From assembly GCA_013152135.1 (NCBI GenBank), contig JAADGX010000027.1, positions 932 through 8,622 on the forward strand: DNA of 7,691 bases, read 5' to 3'. The translations under genes and the position numbers were made by a program. The stretch comes from Chlorobiota bacterium (GTDB lineage: Bacteria; Bacteroidota; Ignavibacteria; SZUA-365; JAADGX01). The notes beneath the pieces were generated by a model that had not been told where the DNA came from, did no database searches, and saw nothing but the letters and a program-made list of their open reading frames with translations. Of the stretch, positions 1 through 5,868 are shown piece after piece; position 1 is the stretch's first letter; each line of letters opens with the position of its first letter.

Positions 1-69
1 CCCGCCGCACCCGGCAAAGGCCAGGATGAGCAAAGACACCAGGATGGGTATACAGACGTCAGTTCGCAT
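1..69 (-). CDS. Putative lipoprotein, N-terminal part only (cut by window start)
   Basis: On the minus strand an ATG at 69-67 opens a frame that stays open to the window edge (23 codons). It encodes a hydrophobic stretch (I7 to A19) ending in A-F-A-G-C with Cys at position 21, followed by Gly-Gly. This is what a type II (lipoprotein) signal peptide looks like, although Phe at -3 is not the commonest residue. The ATG overlaps the last 11 nt of the DUF1684 gene, so the two are probably co-transcribed and translation may be coupled. A GGAGAAAAG stretch at 82-90 lies rather far upstream (its GGAG core ends 17 nt from the ATG) to be an ideal Shine-Dalgarno. The mature protein is outside the window, so no function can be given. 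The evidence is the signal peptide and gene context only. Confidence 0.55.
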   Translation of the reverse strand, partial: MRTDVCIPILVSLLILAFAGCGG

Positions 70-733
70 GGAGCGGGTAATTCTTTTCTCCGGCGCGCAC
101 GGCGATGTCGAGATGATTCTCCGCAGGGGGGATCGGGCAATCGTACCCCGGATTGTACGCGCAGTAGGGGTTGTAAGCATAGTTGAAATCGAGCATGATC
201 GAATCGGTATCCGCACTGAAGTCGAGGTAACGGCCGCCGCCGTACGTTTCGTCGCCGGTAGTGGCGTCGGTGAACGGGATGAAGAAATACGGTTCACCGT
301 TCGCGGTATCGACGGGAGCGTACACTTCCAGCCGGTTCTTCTTGCCCGCGAAATCGAATTCCACGTACCCGATGGTCAGCATTCTCCTCGGGATGCCTTT
401 GCTCGTGTTCATCATGAACTCCCGTGGGTTTTCATAACGGCGGATCACGGTTGCGAACGCGTAGTCCCTTGTGACAGGGTAATACGCAAGACCTTCGAAG
501 CGATCCTTGTCACCGGGCAGGAGAGGAGACTGATCGGAGGTGAGCAGGAGCAGGTCTTTTTCCTTTCGGTCCTTTGTGACCTCCAGCACGTACAAGTCCG
601 GTTCTTCGTTCCGGTTTTTCTTCTCCTCTTTCTCATCCTTCGAGGTACATCCACCAAAGACGAGAGCGATGGCGAGGTAAAGAAAAACCGTGGTGATAGC
701 GCCACGGTAAAGATGTTGTCGGAAAAAGGTCAT
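59..733 (-). CDS. DUF1684 family lipoprotein
   Basis: This is a 224-residue protein of the DUF1684 family, whose biochemical role I do not know. The N-terminus has a hydrophobic segment (about residues 12-28) ending V-F-G-G-C29, so it is probably exported and lipid-anchored at Cys29. A charged, low-complexity linker follows (about residues 31-45). The family signature is clear in the C-terminal half: GGGRYLDF at 165-172, then the Asn/Tyr/Pro-rich block at about 183-208 with Cys191 and Cys199 (AYNPYCAYNP, then DCPIPPAEN), and AGEK at 214-217. The length fits the family. It starts 7 nt after the stop of the PorV-like gene with only a weak Shine-Dalgarno, and it overlaps the next lipoprotein-like gene by 11 nt. 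This suggests one envelope operon. A role in the cell envelope is inferred from the signal peptide and neighbours. Confidence 0.88.
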   Translation of the reverse strand: MTFFRQHLYRGAITTVFLYLAIALVFGGCTSKDEKEEKKNRNEEPDLYVLEVTKDRKEKDLLLLTSDQSPLLPGDKDRFEGLAYYPVTRDYAFATVIRRYENPREFMMNTSKGIPRRMLTIGYVEFDFAGKKNRLEVYAPVDTANGEPYFFIPFTDATTGDETYGGGRYLDFSADTDSIMLDFNYAYNPYCAYNPGYDCPIPPAENHLDIAVRAGEKNYPLHAN

Positions 734-740
734 CGTGCTT

Positions 741-1763
741 TTACTGGGATCTGTCTCTGAAAAATTTCGGTTCCTGGAGCGTCAACCGCAACGAAATGCG
801 ATGCGTGTTGTCAAGTTGGTCCGCCCCGTCGAATTTCGCAAATGAATAATCGATGTACAACTTGGGAAGATGCACGCCCGCGCCGAGCGTCAGGCTTTGC
901 GTATCGGTGAAGCCGCCGCGGATCGCGAACAGGTCCTTGAACCGGTATTCCAGGCCGACGCGGGGATTGAGACTAACGGGTCCCGCGCTGACGAGAGAGG
1001 CGTACTTTCGGTTCTCCGCCATGATGTCGACGTCAAGAGCGGGAGTAAAAGTTCCCCCCAACGCCTTGATCATGTATGCCATTCCCACTTTGGCCGTCGG
1101 AGAAATGAGTTCCTTCGTGCCGTTGTTCCAGGCAATGAGGGTAGTCGTTATGTCCTGGACGTTGGCCCCGAAATACAGTTCCGGGAGCAGGCGGATCAGG
1201 ATGCCGACGTCGAAGCCGACGCCCATGGCCGATGCTTCGGCGAGGTCGCGGCGAATGAGCTTCAGGTTCGCTCCCATGGACGTGCTGGAATTCAGTTGCA
1301 CGGCGTAGGACACGTACATGGCCCAGTCGGTGGCGCTGAACGTGGTGATCTTGCTGTAGTCGAGGCGGTCGTTGGGGTCGAACTTGTTGTTGCCGTTGTA
1401 GTCGATGAGCGCGTTGCGCGTGTCGGGGATGCCGTCGATTCCCAGGCGCGTGAGGGCGATGCCCAACGTGTACTTGGGGCCGAGCGGGATTGCCACGCCG
1501 CCGTAATCGTAATTGACCAGGTTCCCGAAGCGCTCGTCGTGCATGAGGGCCAGTTCGGGATAGTCGATAAGCATAAGGCCTGCGGGATTCCAGTAGCCCA
1601 TCGTGACGTCGTTGCCGGCGGCGACGTAGGCGCCACCCATTCCTAATGCTCTTCCACCTACGCCGATGGCCATGAACTCACCGGCATACTTTGCGATTTT
1701 CTGTGCGGAGAGAGGAAGCGATGTCAGCAGAACCAACACGCTCAGGGTGAGAAGTTTTTTCAT
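741..1763 (-). CDS. PorV/PorQ family outer-membrane protein
   Basis: This 340-residue protein belongs to the PorV/PorQ (UPF0164-like) group of outer-membrane beta-barrel proteins. Residues 1-20 form a signal peptide (MKK, hydrophobic core, then S-A before QK). The family motif GGRALGMGGAYVA is at about 36-48, followed by Y-W-N-P-A-G-L at 57-63. The rest is rich in alternating hydrophobic and aromatic residues, as expected for beta strands, ending near the C-terminus in SLRLTL. Residues 121-132 (DYNGNNKFDPND) resemble a dockerin/EF-hand calcium loop. Some PorV relatives act in type IX secretion, but no other T9SS gene is visible, so a secretion role is not shown. The frame is open upstream to 2276, but that part overlaps the MscS gene. 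The ATG at 1763-1761 directly precedes the signal peptide and is the sensible start. No strong Shine-Dalgarno is seen. Confidence 0.93.
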   Translation of the reverse strand: MKKLLTLSVLVLLTSLPLSAQKIAKYAGEFMAIGVGGRALGMGGAYVAAGNDVTMGYWNPAGLMLIDYPELALMHDERFGNLVNYDYGGVAIPLGPKYTLGIALTRLGIDGIPDTRNALIDYNGNNKFDPNDRLDYSKITTFSATDWAMYVSYAVQLNSSTSMGANLKLIRRDLAEASAMGVGFDVGILIRLLPELYFGANVQDITTTLIAWNNGTKELISPTAKVGMAYMIKALGGTFTPALDVDIMAENRKYASLVSAGPVSLNPRVGLEYRFKDLFAIRGGFTDTQSLTLGAGVHLPKLYIDYSFAKFDGADQLDNTHRISLRLTLQEPKFFRDRSQ

Positions 1764-1782
1764 CGCGGTGCGTATCTGTAAG

Positions 1783-1860
1783 ACAATTTCAACCACCAGA
1801 TCAATATGGGAAAGCCCTGTCCGCCAGTCAAGTCGAAAGTCCAGTCCTGAGTGAAATTGT
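1783..1860. repeat. 8-bp inverted repeat flanking the minus-strand promoter
   Basis: ACAATTTC at 1783-1790 and its exact reverse complement GAAATTGT at 1853-1860 lie on either side of the candidate promoter at 1803-1831. Placement just downstream of the start point and upstream of -35 could suit a repressor that loops DNA. However, an 8-bp AT-rich match within 80 nt can easily arise by chance. Confidence 0.25.
1803..1831 (-). promoter_or_regulatory. Candidate promoter of the PorV-like/lipoprotein operon
   Basis: Reading the minus strand, TTGACT (1831-1826) and CATATT (1808-1803) are separated by exactly 17 nt. The first matches TTGACA at 5 of 6 positions and the second matches TATAAT at 4 of 6. 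Transcription would begin near 1796, giving a leader of about 33 nt before the ATG at 1763. This is a pattern match only, and nothing shows it is used. Confidence 0.45.
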
Positions 1861-1878
1861 TGCCGCGTGGAATTCCCT

Positions 1879-1910
1879 TTTGGTTTCGGCCCGGAATCAA
1901 AATATATTTC
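1879..1910 (+). promoter_or_regulatory. Candidate Bacteroidota-type promoter of the MscS gene
   Basis: TTTG at 1879-1882 and TATATTTC at 1903-1910 are 20 nt apart. The second element matches the Bacteroidota -7 consensus TAnnTTTG at all but the last position. The sequence around it (1897-1910) is a local AT-rich island in a GC-rich setting. The predicted start near 1915-1917 would leave a leader of only 10-12 nt before the ATG at 1927. That fits the lack of a Shine-Dalgarno but is unusually short. Confidence 0.35.
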
Positions 1911-1926
1911 ACCGAAGAATTGAATC

Positions 1927-3054
1927 ATGCGCATGCAAATCATCACGGATATTATTGGTAATCCAGTTCTCGGACACCTGGTGACCGCGGCCTTGTTCCC
2001 CATTGTCGGGTGGGTGTTGGGACGGATCTCGAAACTGGTTCTGCAGTTTCTCAACCGGAAGGTGGCGCAGCGCACCGCGTCGGTGTTTGACAATCTCATC
2101 CTGGAAGTGATGGAGCGGCGCATCGTTCTTCTTCTGGTCGTTCTCGCGGTATATGCCAGCCTGGACGAAGTGCGGCTTGCCATTCCGCCGGACGAATCCC
2201 TGTGGCTGACGCTCCTCTCGGGTGTCGATGCCGTTACGTACCTCCTGGTCATCGCCATGCTCGGACTGGTAACCATCGAAATGATCTCCGCGATCGTTCA
2301 ATGGTACATGCGCGACATCGCGACGAAAACCGCAACGCGCCTCGATAACGAGCTGATGCCCTTCGTGCGCAGGGTCCTGAACCTTGTCGTCGTAGCGGTT
2401 GCGTTGATTATCGTGTTGGATCATTTCGGCCAGAACGTGTCCAGCCTGGTGGTCTCGCTGGGAGTCGGATCGCTCGCCATCGCCTTGGCGGCGCAAGACA
2501 CTCTCTCCAATATGATCGCGGGGTTTGTGCTCATGGTGGATCGTCCGTTCCGGCAAGGCGACTGGATTCGTCTCCCGGACGGCCAGATGGCCGAGGTCCA
2601 GGAAATCGGATTGCGCTCGACCAAGATCATCGACTTGAACCACGTGATGATGATCATCCCGAACGCCAACCTTGTAAAAGACAGTATCAGCAACCTCTCT
2701 TATCCGAATGACGTGACTCGATTGGAAGTGCCGTTCTCCGTGGCTTACGGGACCGACCTGGAGATGATGACGAGTCTCGTGCTGGATCGGATCGTCCGCG
2801 AGGAGGAAATCGAGCGGGACCCGCCGCCGGAAATTTTCGTGGAGGAAATGGCGGACTCGGGAATCAACTGCACCTTGTATTGCTTTTACCATAAGCCCGG
2901 AAACATCCCGCGCTTTCAAAATCACTTGCTGCGCCTCGTGTACCGGACCTTGAACGAGCACGACATCGAGATCCCCTTCCCACAGCGGGTCGTGCATCTC
3001 GCGGGCGATTCCCGGCCGGGTTTCACGGGCATCAGCGGAGGAGATAACCCGTGA
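1927..3054 (+). CDS. MscS-family mechanosensitive ion channel
   Basis: This is a 375-residue inner-membrane channel of the small-conductance mechanosensitive family, which opens under membrane tension to release solutes after osmotic downshock. Hydrophobic segments lie at about 13-38, 64-80, 96-121 and 145-166. The pore helix at about 170-203 has the Gly/Ala-rich pattern of MscS TM3 (SLGVGSLAIALAAQDTLSNM, 177-196). The cytoplasmic beta domain follows (RPFRQGDWI at 206-214, then an EIGLRST block at 226-232), and the C-terminal alpha/beta domain ends in IPFPQ at 349-353. All the family landmarks are present at normal length. An alternative start two codons later (Met3) cannot be excluded, since no Shine-Dalgarno marks either. 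The stop overlaps the GTG start of the Nudix gene by 4 nt, so the two genes are translationally linked. Confidence 0.95.
   Translation: MRMQIITDIIGNPVLGHLVTAALFPIVGWVLGRISKLVLQFLNRKVAQRTASVFDNLILEVMERRIVLLLVVLAVYASLDEVRLAIPPDESLWLTLLSGVDAVTYLLVIAMLGLVTIEMISAIVQWYMRDIATKTATRLDNELMPFVRRVLNLVVVAVALIIVLDHFGQNVSSLVVSLGVGSLAIALAAQDTLSNMIAGFVLMVDRPFRQGDWIRLPDGQMAEVQEIGLRSTKIIDLNHVMMIIPNANLVKDSISNLSYPNDVTRLEVPFSVAYGTDLEMMTSLVLDRIVREEEIERDPPPEIFVEEMADSGINCTLYCFYHKPGNIPRFQNHLLRLVYRTLNEHDIEIPFPQRVVHLAGDSRPGFTGISGGDNP
3037..3043 (+). promoter_or_regulatory. Strong Shine-Dalgarno that fixes the GTG start of the Nudix gene
   Basis: GGAGGAG ends 7 nt before the GTG at 3051-3053 and lies inside the last codons of the MscS gene. 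It is the clearest ribosome binding site in the window. It decides that the Nudix protein starts at this GTG, within the GTGA overlap, with no need for a downstream ATG. Confidence 0.7.
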
Positions 3055-3599
3055 GCGGGGAGTTCACGGTTCTGAAACGGGAATTGATTTACTCCGGGCG
3101 CGTGTTCCGGGTGGAGCGCGACGAAGTACTGCACCGGACCGGCTACAGGAGCGTGCGGGAATGCGTCGTTCACGACGGGGGCGCGGTCGTCTGTCCCGTG
3201 TTTGCGAACGGGGATGTTTTACTTATCAGGCAATACCGGTATCCGATCGATCGTCATATCCTGGAATTTCCCGCGGGGAAACTCCAGCCGGACGAACCGC
3301 CGGAAAAGTGTGCCTTGCGTGAACTGGAAGAGGAAACGGGGTACCGCGCAGCCAGGCTGATCGACCTGGGCGGTATGTACACGACGCCCGGGTACAGCAA
3401 CGAGATACTTTATCTCTTCGTCGCCCGCGGACTCGAACCGGGAGCGCAGAACCTGGAGTCGGGGGAAGAATCGATTACAACGGTTCGCGTGTCATTCACG
3501 GAAGCGGAGGAAATGGTGAGAGACGGTCGGATCATGGACGGAAAAACCATTGCCGCGTTGTACCGGGCGAAATTCCTTCCGGAGATTACAGAGCCATGA
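3051..3599 (+). CDS. Nudix hydrolase, ADP-ribose pyrophosphatase type
   Basis: This 182-residue cytoplasmic enzyme is expected to hydrolyse a nucleoside diphosphate linked to another group, most likely ADP-ribose to AMP and ribose 5-phosphate. The Nudix box is complete from Gly76 to Tyr98: G76, E82, then R90-E91-L92-E93-E94-E95-T96-G97-Y98, where R90, E91, E94 and E95 occupy the conserved positions. A proline 15 residues after the box (Pro113 in TTPGYSNE) and the QYRYP block at 61-65 are features of the ADP-ribose branch. The N-terminal strands (about 5-45) resemble the domain-swapped dimer region of that branch. The substrate is inferred from family resemblance, and related sugar-nucleotide specificities remain possible. 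It starts with GTG, overlaps the MscS stop by 4 nt and has a strong Shine-Dalgarno, so it is the second gene of that operon. Confidence 0.93.
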   Translation: MSGEFTVLKRELIYSGRVFRVERDEVLHRTGYRSVRECVVHDGGAVVCPVFANGDVLLIRQYRYPIDRHILEFPAGKLQPDEPPEKCALRELEEETGYRAARLIDLGGMYTTPGYSNEILYLFVARGLEPGAQNLESGEESITTVRVSFTEAEEMVRDGRIMDGKTIAALYRAKFLPEITEP

Positions 3600-3628
3600 C
3601 GACGGCGATCATGGAGAGACATGAATCG

Positions 3629-3655
3629 TTCACTTTCCCACGGTAAATTCACTTT
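3629..3655 (+). repeat. Direct repeat TTCACTTT upstream of the HD hydrolase gene
   Basis: TTCACTTT occurs at 3629-3636 and again at 3648-3655, 19 nt start to start (nearly two helical turns), within the 76-nt gap before the HD gene. TATCAT at 3655-3660 resembles a -10 box, but no convincing -35 stands 17 nt upstream. The repeat may be an operator or a chance match. Confidence 0.3.
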
Positions 3656-3675
3656 ATCATCTAAAGGTATCGTCG

Positions 3676-4224
3676 ATGTACTCACAGCTTGTTGAGAACG
3701 CAATCCGCAAAGCCATTGAACTGCACGCGAACCAGTACCGCAAGACGAATCCCAGCCTTCCCTACGTTTCGCATCTTTTTCATGTCGCGATGATCCTGCG
3801 CCAGGCCGGGTATTCCGACGAAGTTGTGGCCGCGGGATTGCTTCACGATGTCCTGGAGGACACAAAGTACAAGCTGGAAGACCTGGAAGAGGACTTCGGT
3901 TACGAAGTGGCGAACCTGGTCTGTGCGGTGACGGAAAACAAAGCGCTGAAGTGGGAGGAACGAAAAGCGGAATACATCAATCAGATATCCACAGCCTCTG
4001 ATGAAGTGAAGGCGATCTCGTGCGCGGACAAGACGCACAACCTGCGGACGTTGCTCGAGGCGCACCGCGACATGGGTGATGGATTGTGGAGCATTTTCAG
4101 TCGCGGAAAACGTCAGACACTCGATTTTTACGTTTCCATGTTACAAGCGTTGGAGACGAATTGGAGTCATCCCTTGCTCGATGATTACCGGGCAGTGGTT
4201 GACGATTTGCGACGGATCATGTAG
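3676..4224 (+). CDS. Stand-alone HD-domain hydrolase, MESH1 / small alarmone hydrolase type
   Basis: This 182-residue protein is a single HD domain like the hydrolase half of RelA/SpoT, with no synthetase, TGS or ACT domain. The metal and substrate residues are in the expected places: His33 (PYVSH), His57-Asp58 (AGLLHDV), Glu61-Asp62 (LEDT), and Asp118 with Asn122 (CADKTHNLRTL). Between them is VTENKALKWEERK (85-97), which resembles the corresponding block of animal MESH1 more than SpoT. The length also matches MESH1. The expected activity is removal of the 3'-pyrophosphate of (p)ppGpp. MESH1 relatives can also act on NADPH, so the substrate is not settled. An AAAGG at 3663-3667 sits 8 nt before the ATG. 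The gene follows the Nudix gene by 76 nt, so it may be in the same operon or have its own promoter. Confidence 0.92.
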   Translation: MYSQLVENAIRKAIELHANQYRKTNPSLPYVSHLFHVAMILRQAGYSDEVVAAGLLHDVLEDTKYKLEDLEEDFGYEVANLVCAVTENKALKWEERKAEYINQISTASDEVKAISCADKTHNLRTLLEAHRDMGDGLWSIFSRGKRQTLDFYVSMLQALETNWSHPLLDDYRAVVDDLRRIM

Positions 4225-4314
4225 AGCCGAACGTATCTCCCGGATTTTTTCACTCGTTACAAGTGTTGGGATTTTCCATCAATCTGAAACCGGCCGGCAG
4301 CATCTCCGCCGGGG
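4225..4314. other. Convergent intergenic gap without a clear terminator
   Basis: The HD gene and the symporter gene converge on these 90 nt, where a two-way terminator would be expected. There is a T6 run at 4245-4250 with no good stem before it. A 4-bp stem CACT/AGTG spans 4251-4265, and a 5-bp stem CCGGC/GCCGG with a 9-nt loop spans 4294-4312. None combines a stable hairpin with a T-tract on either strand. I cannot name a terminator here. Confidence 0.3.
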
Positions 4315-5796
4315 TCACGTTGATTTGGCGGGGAAAAGTTTCTCCAGCGATTTCTCATCCGGGGGCGAGGTCATGTAGCTGACCACGACCAGGGTTCCGA
4401 TGGAAGCAATCAGCGCGGGATAGATGCTGGGAATACCCCACGGATCGCCCGCGATCATCACGGAGGGGAAGCTGTTCGGGATGACGAGGTCGAACATGAT
4501 CGCGACGAACGCTCCCGACAAGATGCTTGTCAGGCCGCCCGCTTTGGTCGCCCGTTTCCATGCAAGCGCTGCCAGGAGCGCCGGGGTAATGGCGACTCCG
4601 TAAATAGTGTAAGCAAAATACGCGTACTGCAAGACCGAGATGTCGAGGTTGAAGACAGTGGGAAGGAAGACCATCAGGAACGCGGCGAATCCCAGCACCA
4701 CGATAAAGATTTTCTGCAGTGCGACCATTTTTTCGTGGGGAGCATCTGGATTGATAAAGCGCTGGTAGATGTCGCGCATGATATTCGTCGAAGGACTGAG
4801 CAGGTAATTCATGCCGGTCGAGATGACCACGACGCAGGCGGCTCCGAGCAACAGCAGACCTACCGGGGCGGGCACCATGTCGCGCGCGGCAAGAAGTACG
4901 ACGGATGCCGGATCGACGCTCTTGTCACTCCAGAAATAGCTCGAGGCGTAAATGGCGATGATGATGACCACGGTCTCCACGATGATGGTCCCAATGATCC
5001 AGAGCACGACAGCGATCTTCGCGTCGCGCGGCGTCCTGGCGCTGTAGAATTTCTGGTACATGCTCTGCACTCCCATCAGGAGGAACATGGTGGCCAGGAA
5101 GTAGCTGAGTGCCTTGAGAATCGGGTACTTTCCGAATTCCGGCGAGATCAGCATCATGTGTGACGCGGGTAAAATTTCGCCGGGTGCCGACCATCCTCCC
5201 GCCGTAATCACGACGAACGGCATTGCCACGATACAGGCCAGCACGATGATGATCCCGTTCGGCAGGTCGGTGTGCGCGACGGCGATCATTCCACCCATGG
5301 CGGTGAACAGGATGACAAAGGCGGCGGCTATCGTCTGACCCAGCTCCACACTAACGCCTCCTTCGGTGATGACGTTGATAATATATCCTCCCGCCCGGAA
5401 CTGGTACGAAACGATGGTTGTGAACGCGATGATCAGCGCAACGGCGCCGAACAGGCGGGCAAACTTGCCGTACCGCACTTCAAGGATATCCCCGATCGTG
5501 TATTCGCCGAACGTACGGATCTTGCCGGCCAGAAAGTAAATGACGGCGATGCCTACCCACGCGCCGGCAGGCATCCAGAGCGAACTCCATCCCGCCCGGT
5601 ACGCGTACTCCGCGCCCGCGATGAACGTCCCCGATCCGATCCACGTGCAGACGAGCGTGAAGACCATCTTTGTTATTCCCAGGCTCCTTCCGGCGACCAT
5701 CATGTCGTCCTGGGTCTTTACCTTCTTGGCATGGTAGAAATTGTAGATGGTCAGGGCGATGAGGTAGGCGATGATAATGATGATGTACGTGTTCAT
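4315..5796 (-). CDS. Sodium:solute symporter (SSS family)
   Basis: This is a 493-residue inner-membrane secondary transporter that uses the sodium gradient to import a small solute. It is almost wholly hydrophobic, with about 13 membrane segments by eye, which is normal for the family. Landmarks in order: a first helix at about 3-20, the DDMMVAGRSLG block at 30-40, the TWIGSGT-FIAGAEYAYRAG region at 51-69 (helix with sodium-site and substrate-site residues in this fold), GGMIAVAHTDLPNG at 168-181, and the STGMNYLLSPST-NIMRDIY block at 326-344, whose Ser/Thr residues belong to the second sodium-coordinating helix. Substrates in this family include proline, pantothenate, sugars and carboxylates, and the sequence does not say which. 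The gene follows an M24 peptidase gene by 72 nt on the same strand, so an amino acid or peptide product is a reasonable guess. No strong Shine-Dalgarno precedes the ATG. Confidence 0.93.
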   Translation of the reverse strand: MNTYIIIIIAYLIALTIYNFYHAKKVKTQDDMMVAGRSLGITKMVFTLVCTWIGSGTFIAGAEYAYRAGWSSLWMPAGAWVGIAVIYFLAGKIRTFGEYTIGDILEVRYGKFARLFGAVALIIAFTTIVSYQFRAGGYIINVITEGGVSVELGQTIAAAFVILFTAMGGMIAVAHTDLPNGIIIVLACIVAMPFVVITAGGWSAPGEILPASHMMLISPEFGKYPILKALSYFLATMFLLMGVQSMYQKFYSARTPRDAKIAVVLWIIGTIIVETVVIIIAIYASSYFWSDKSVDPASVVLLAARDMVPAPVGLLLLGAACVVVISTGMNYLLSPSTNIMRDIYQRFINPDAPHEKMVALQKIFIVVLGFAAFLMVFLPTVFNLDISVLQYAYFAYTIYGVAITPALLAALAWKRATKAGGLTSILSGAFVAIMFDLVIPNSFPSVMIAGDPWGIPSIYPALIASIGTLVVVSYMTSPPDEKSLEKLFPAKST

Positions 5797-5868
5797 GGGA
5801 ACTCGGGCGCTTGATGAGACAAGGTTATCGGAGACACGGAAGGATGATCACGGGATGGCGATGCGGAT

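Noticed and set aside
26..760. A 244-codon plus-strand frame opposite the DUF1684 gene
   Set aside because: The minus strand carries the recognisable family and signal peptide, while the plus-strand translation does not resemble a protein family.
870..1646. A 258-codon plus-strand frame opposite the PorV-like gene
   Set aside because: It is a shadow of a strongly supported coding region and its translation is compositionally odd, with no motif.
1764..2276. A 171-codon N-terminal extension of the PorV-like protein
   Set aside because: It overlaps the divergent MscS gene, has Arg/Thr/Ser-rich nonsense composition, and would bury the signal peptide that begins at the ATG of 1763.
1909..2997. 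A 362-codon open frame antisense to the MscS gene
   Set aside because: It lies wholly opposite a gene with clear family motifs, is rich in His, Arg and Asp as GC-rich antisense frames are, and shows no domain.
4294..4312. GC-rich hairpin CCGGC/GCCGG as a terminator for the symporter gene
   Set aside because: The stem is only 5 bp with a 9-nt loop and no T-tract follows on the minus strand.
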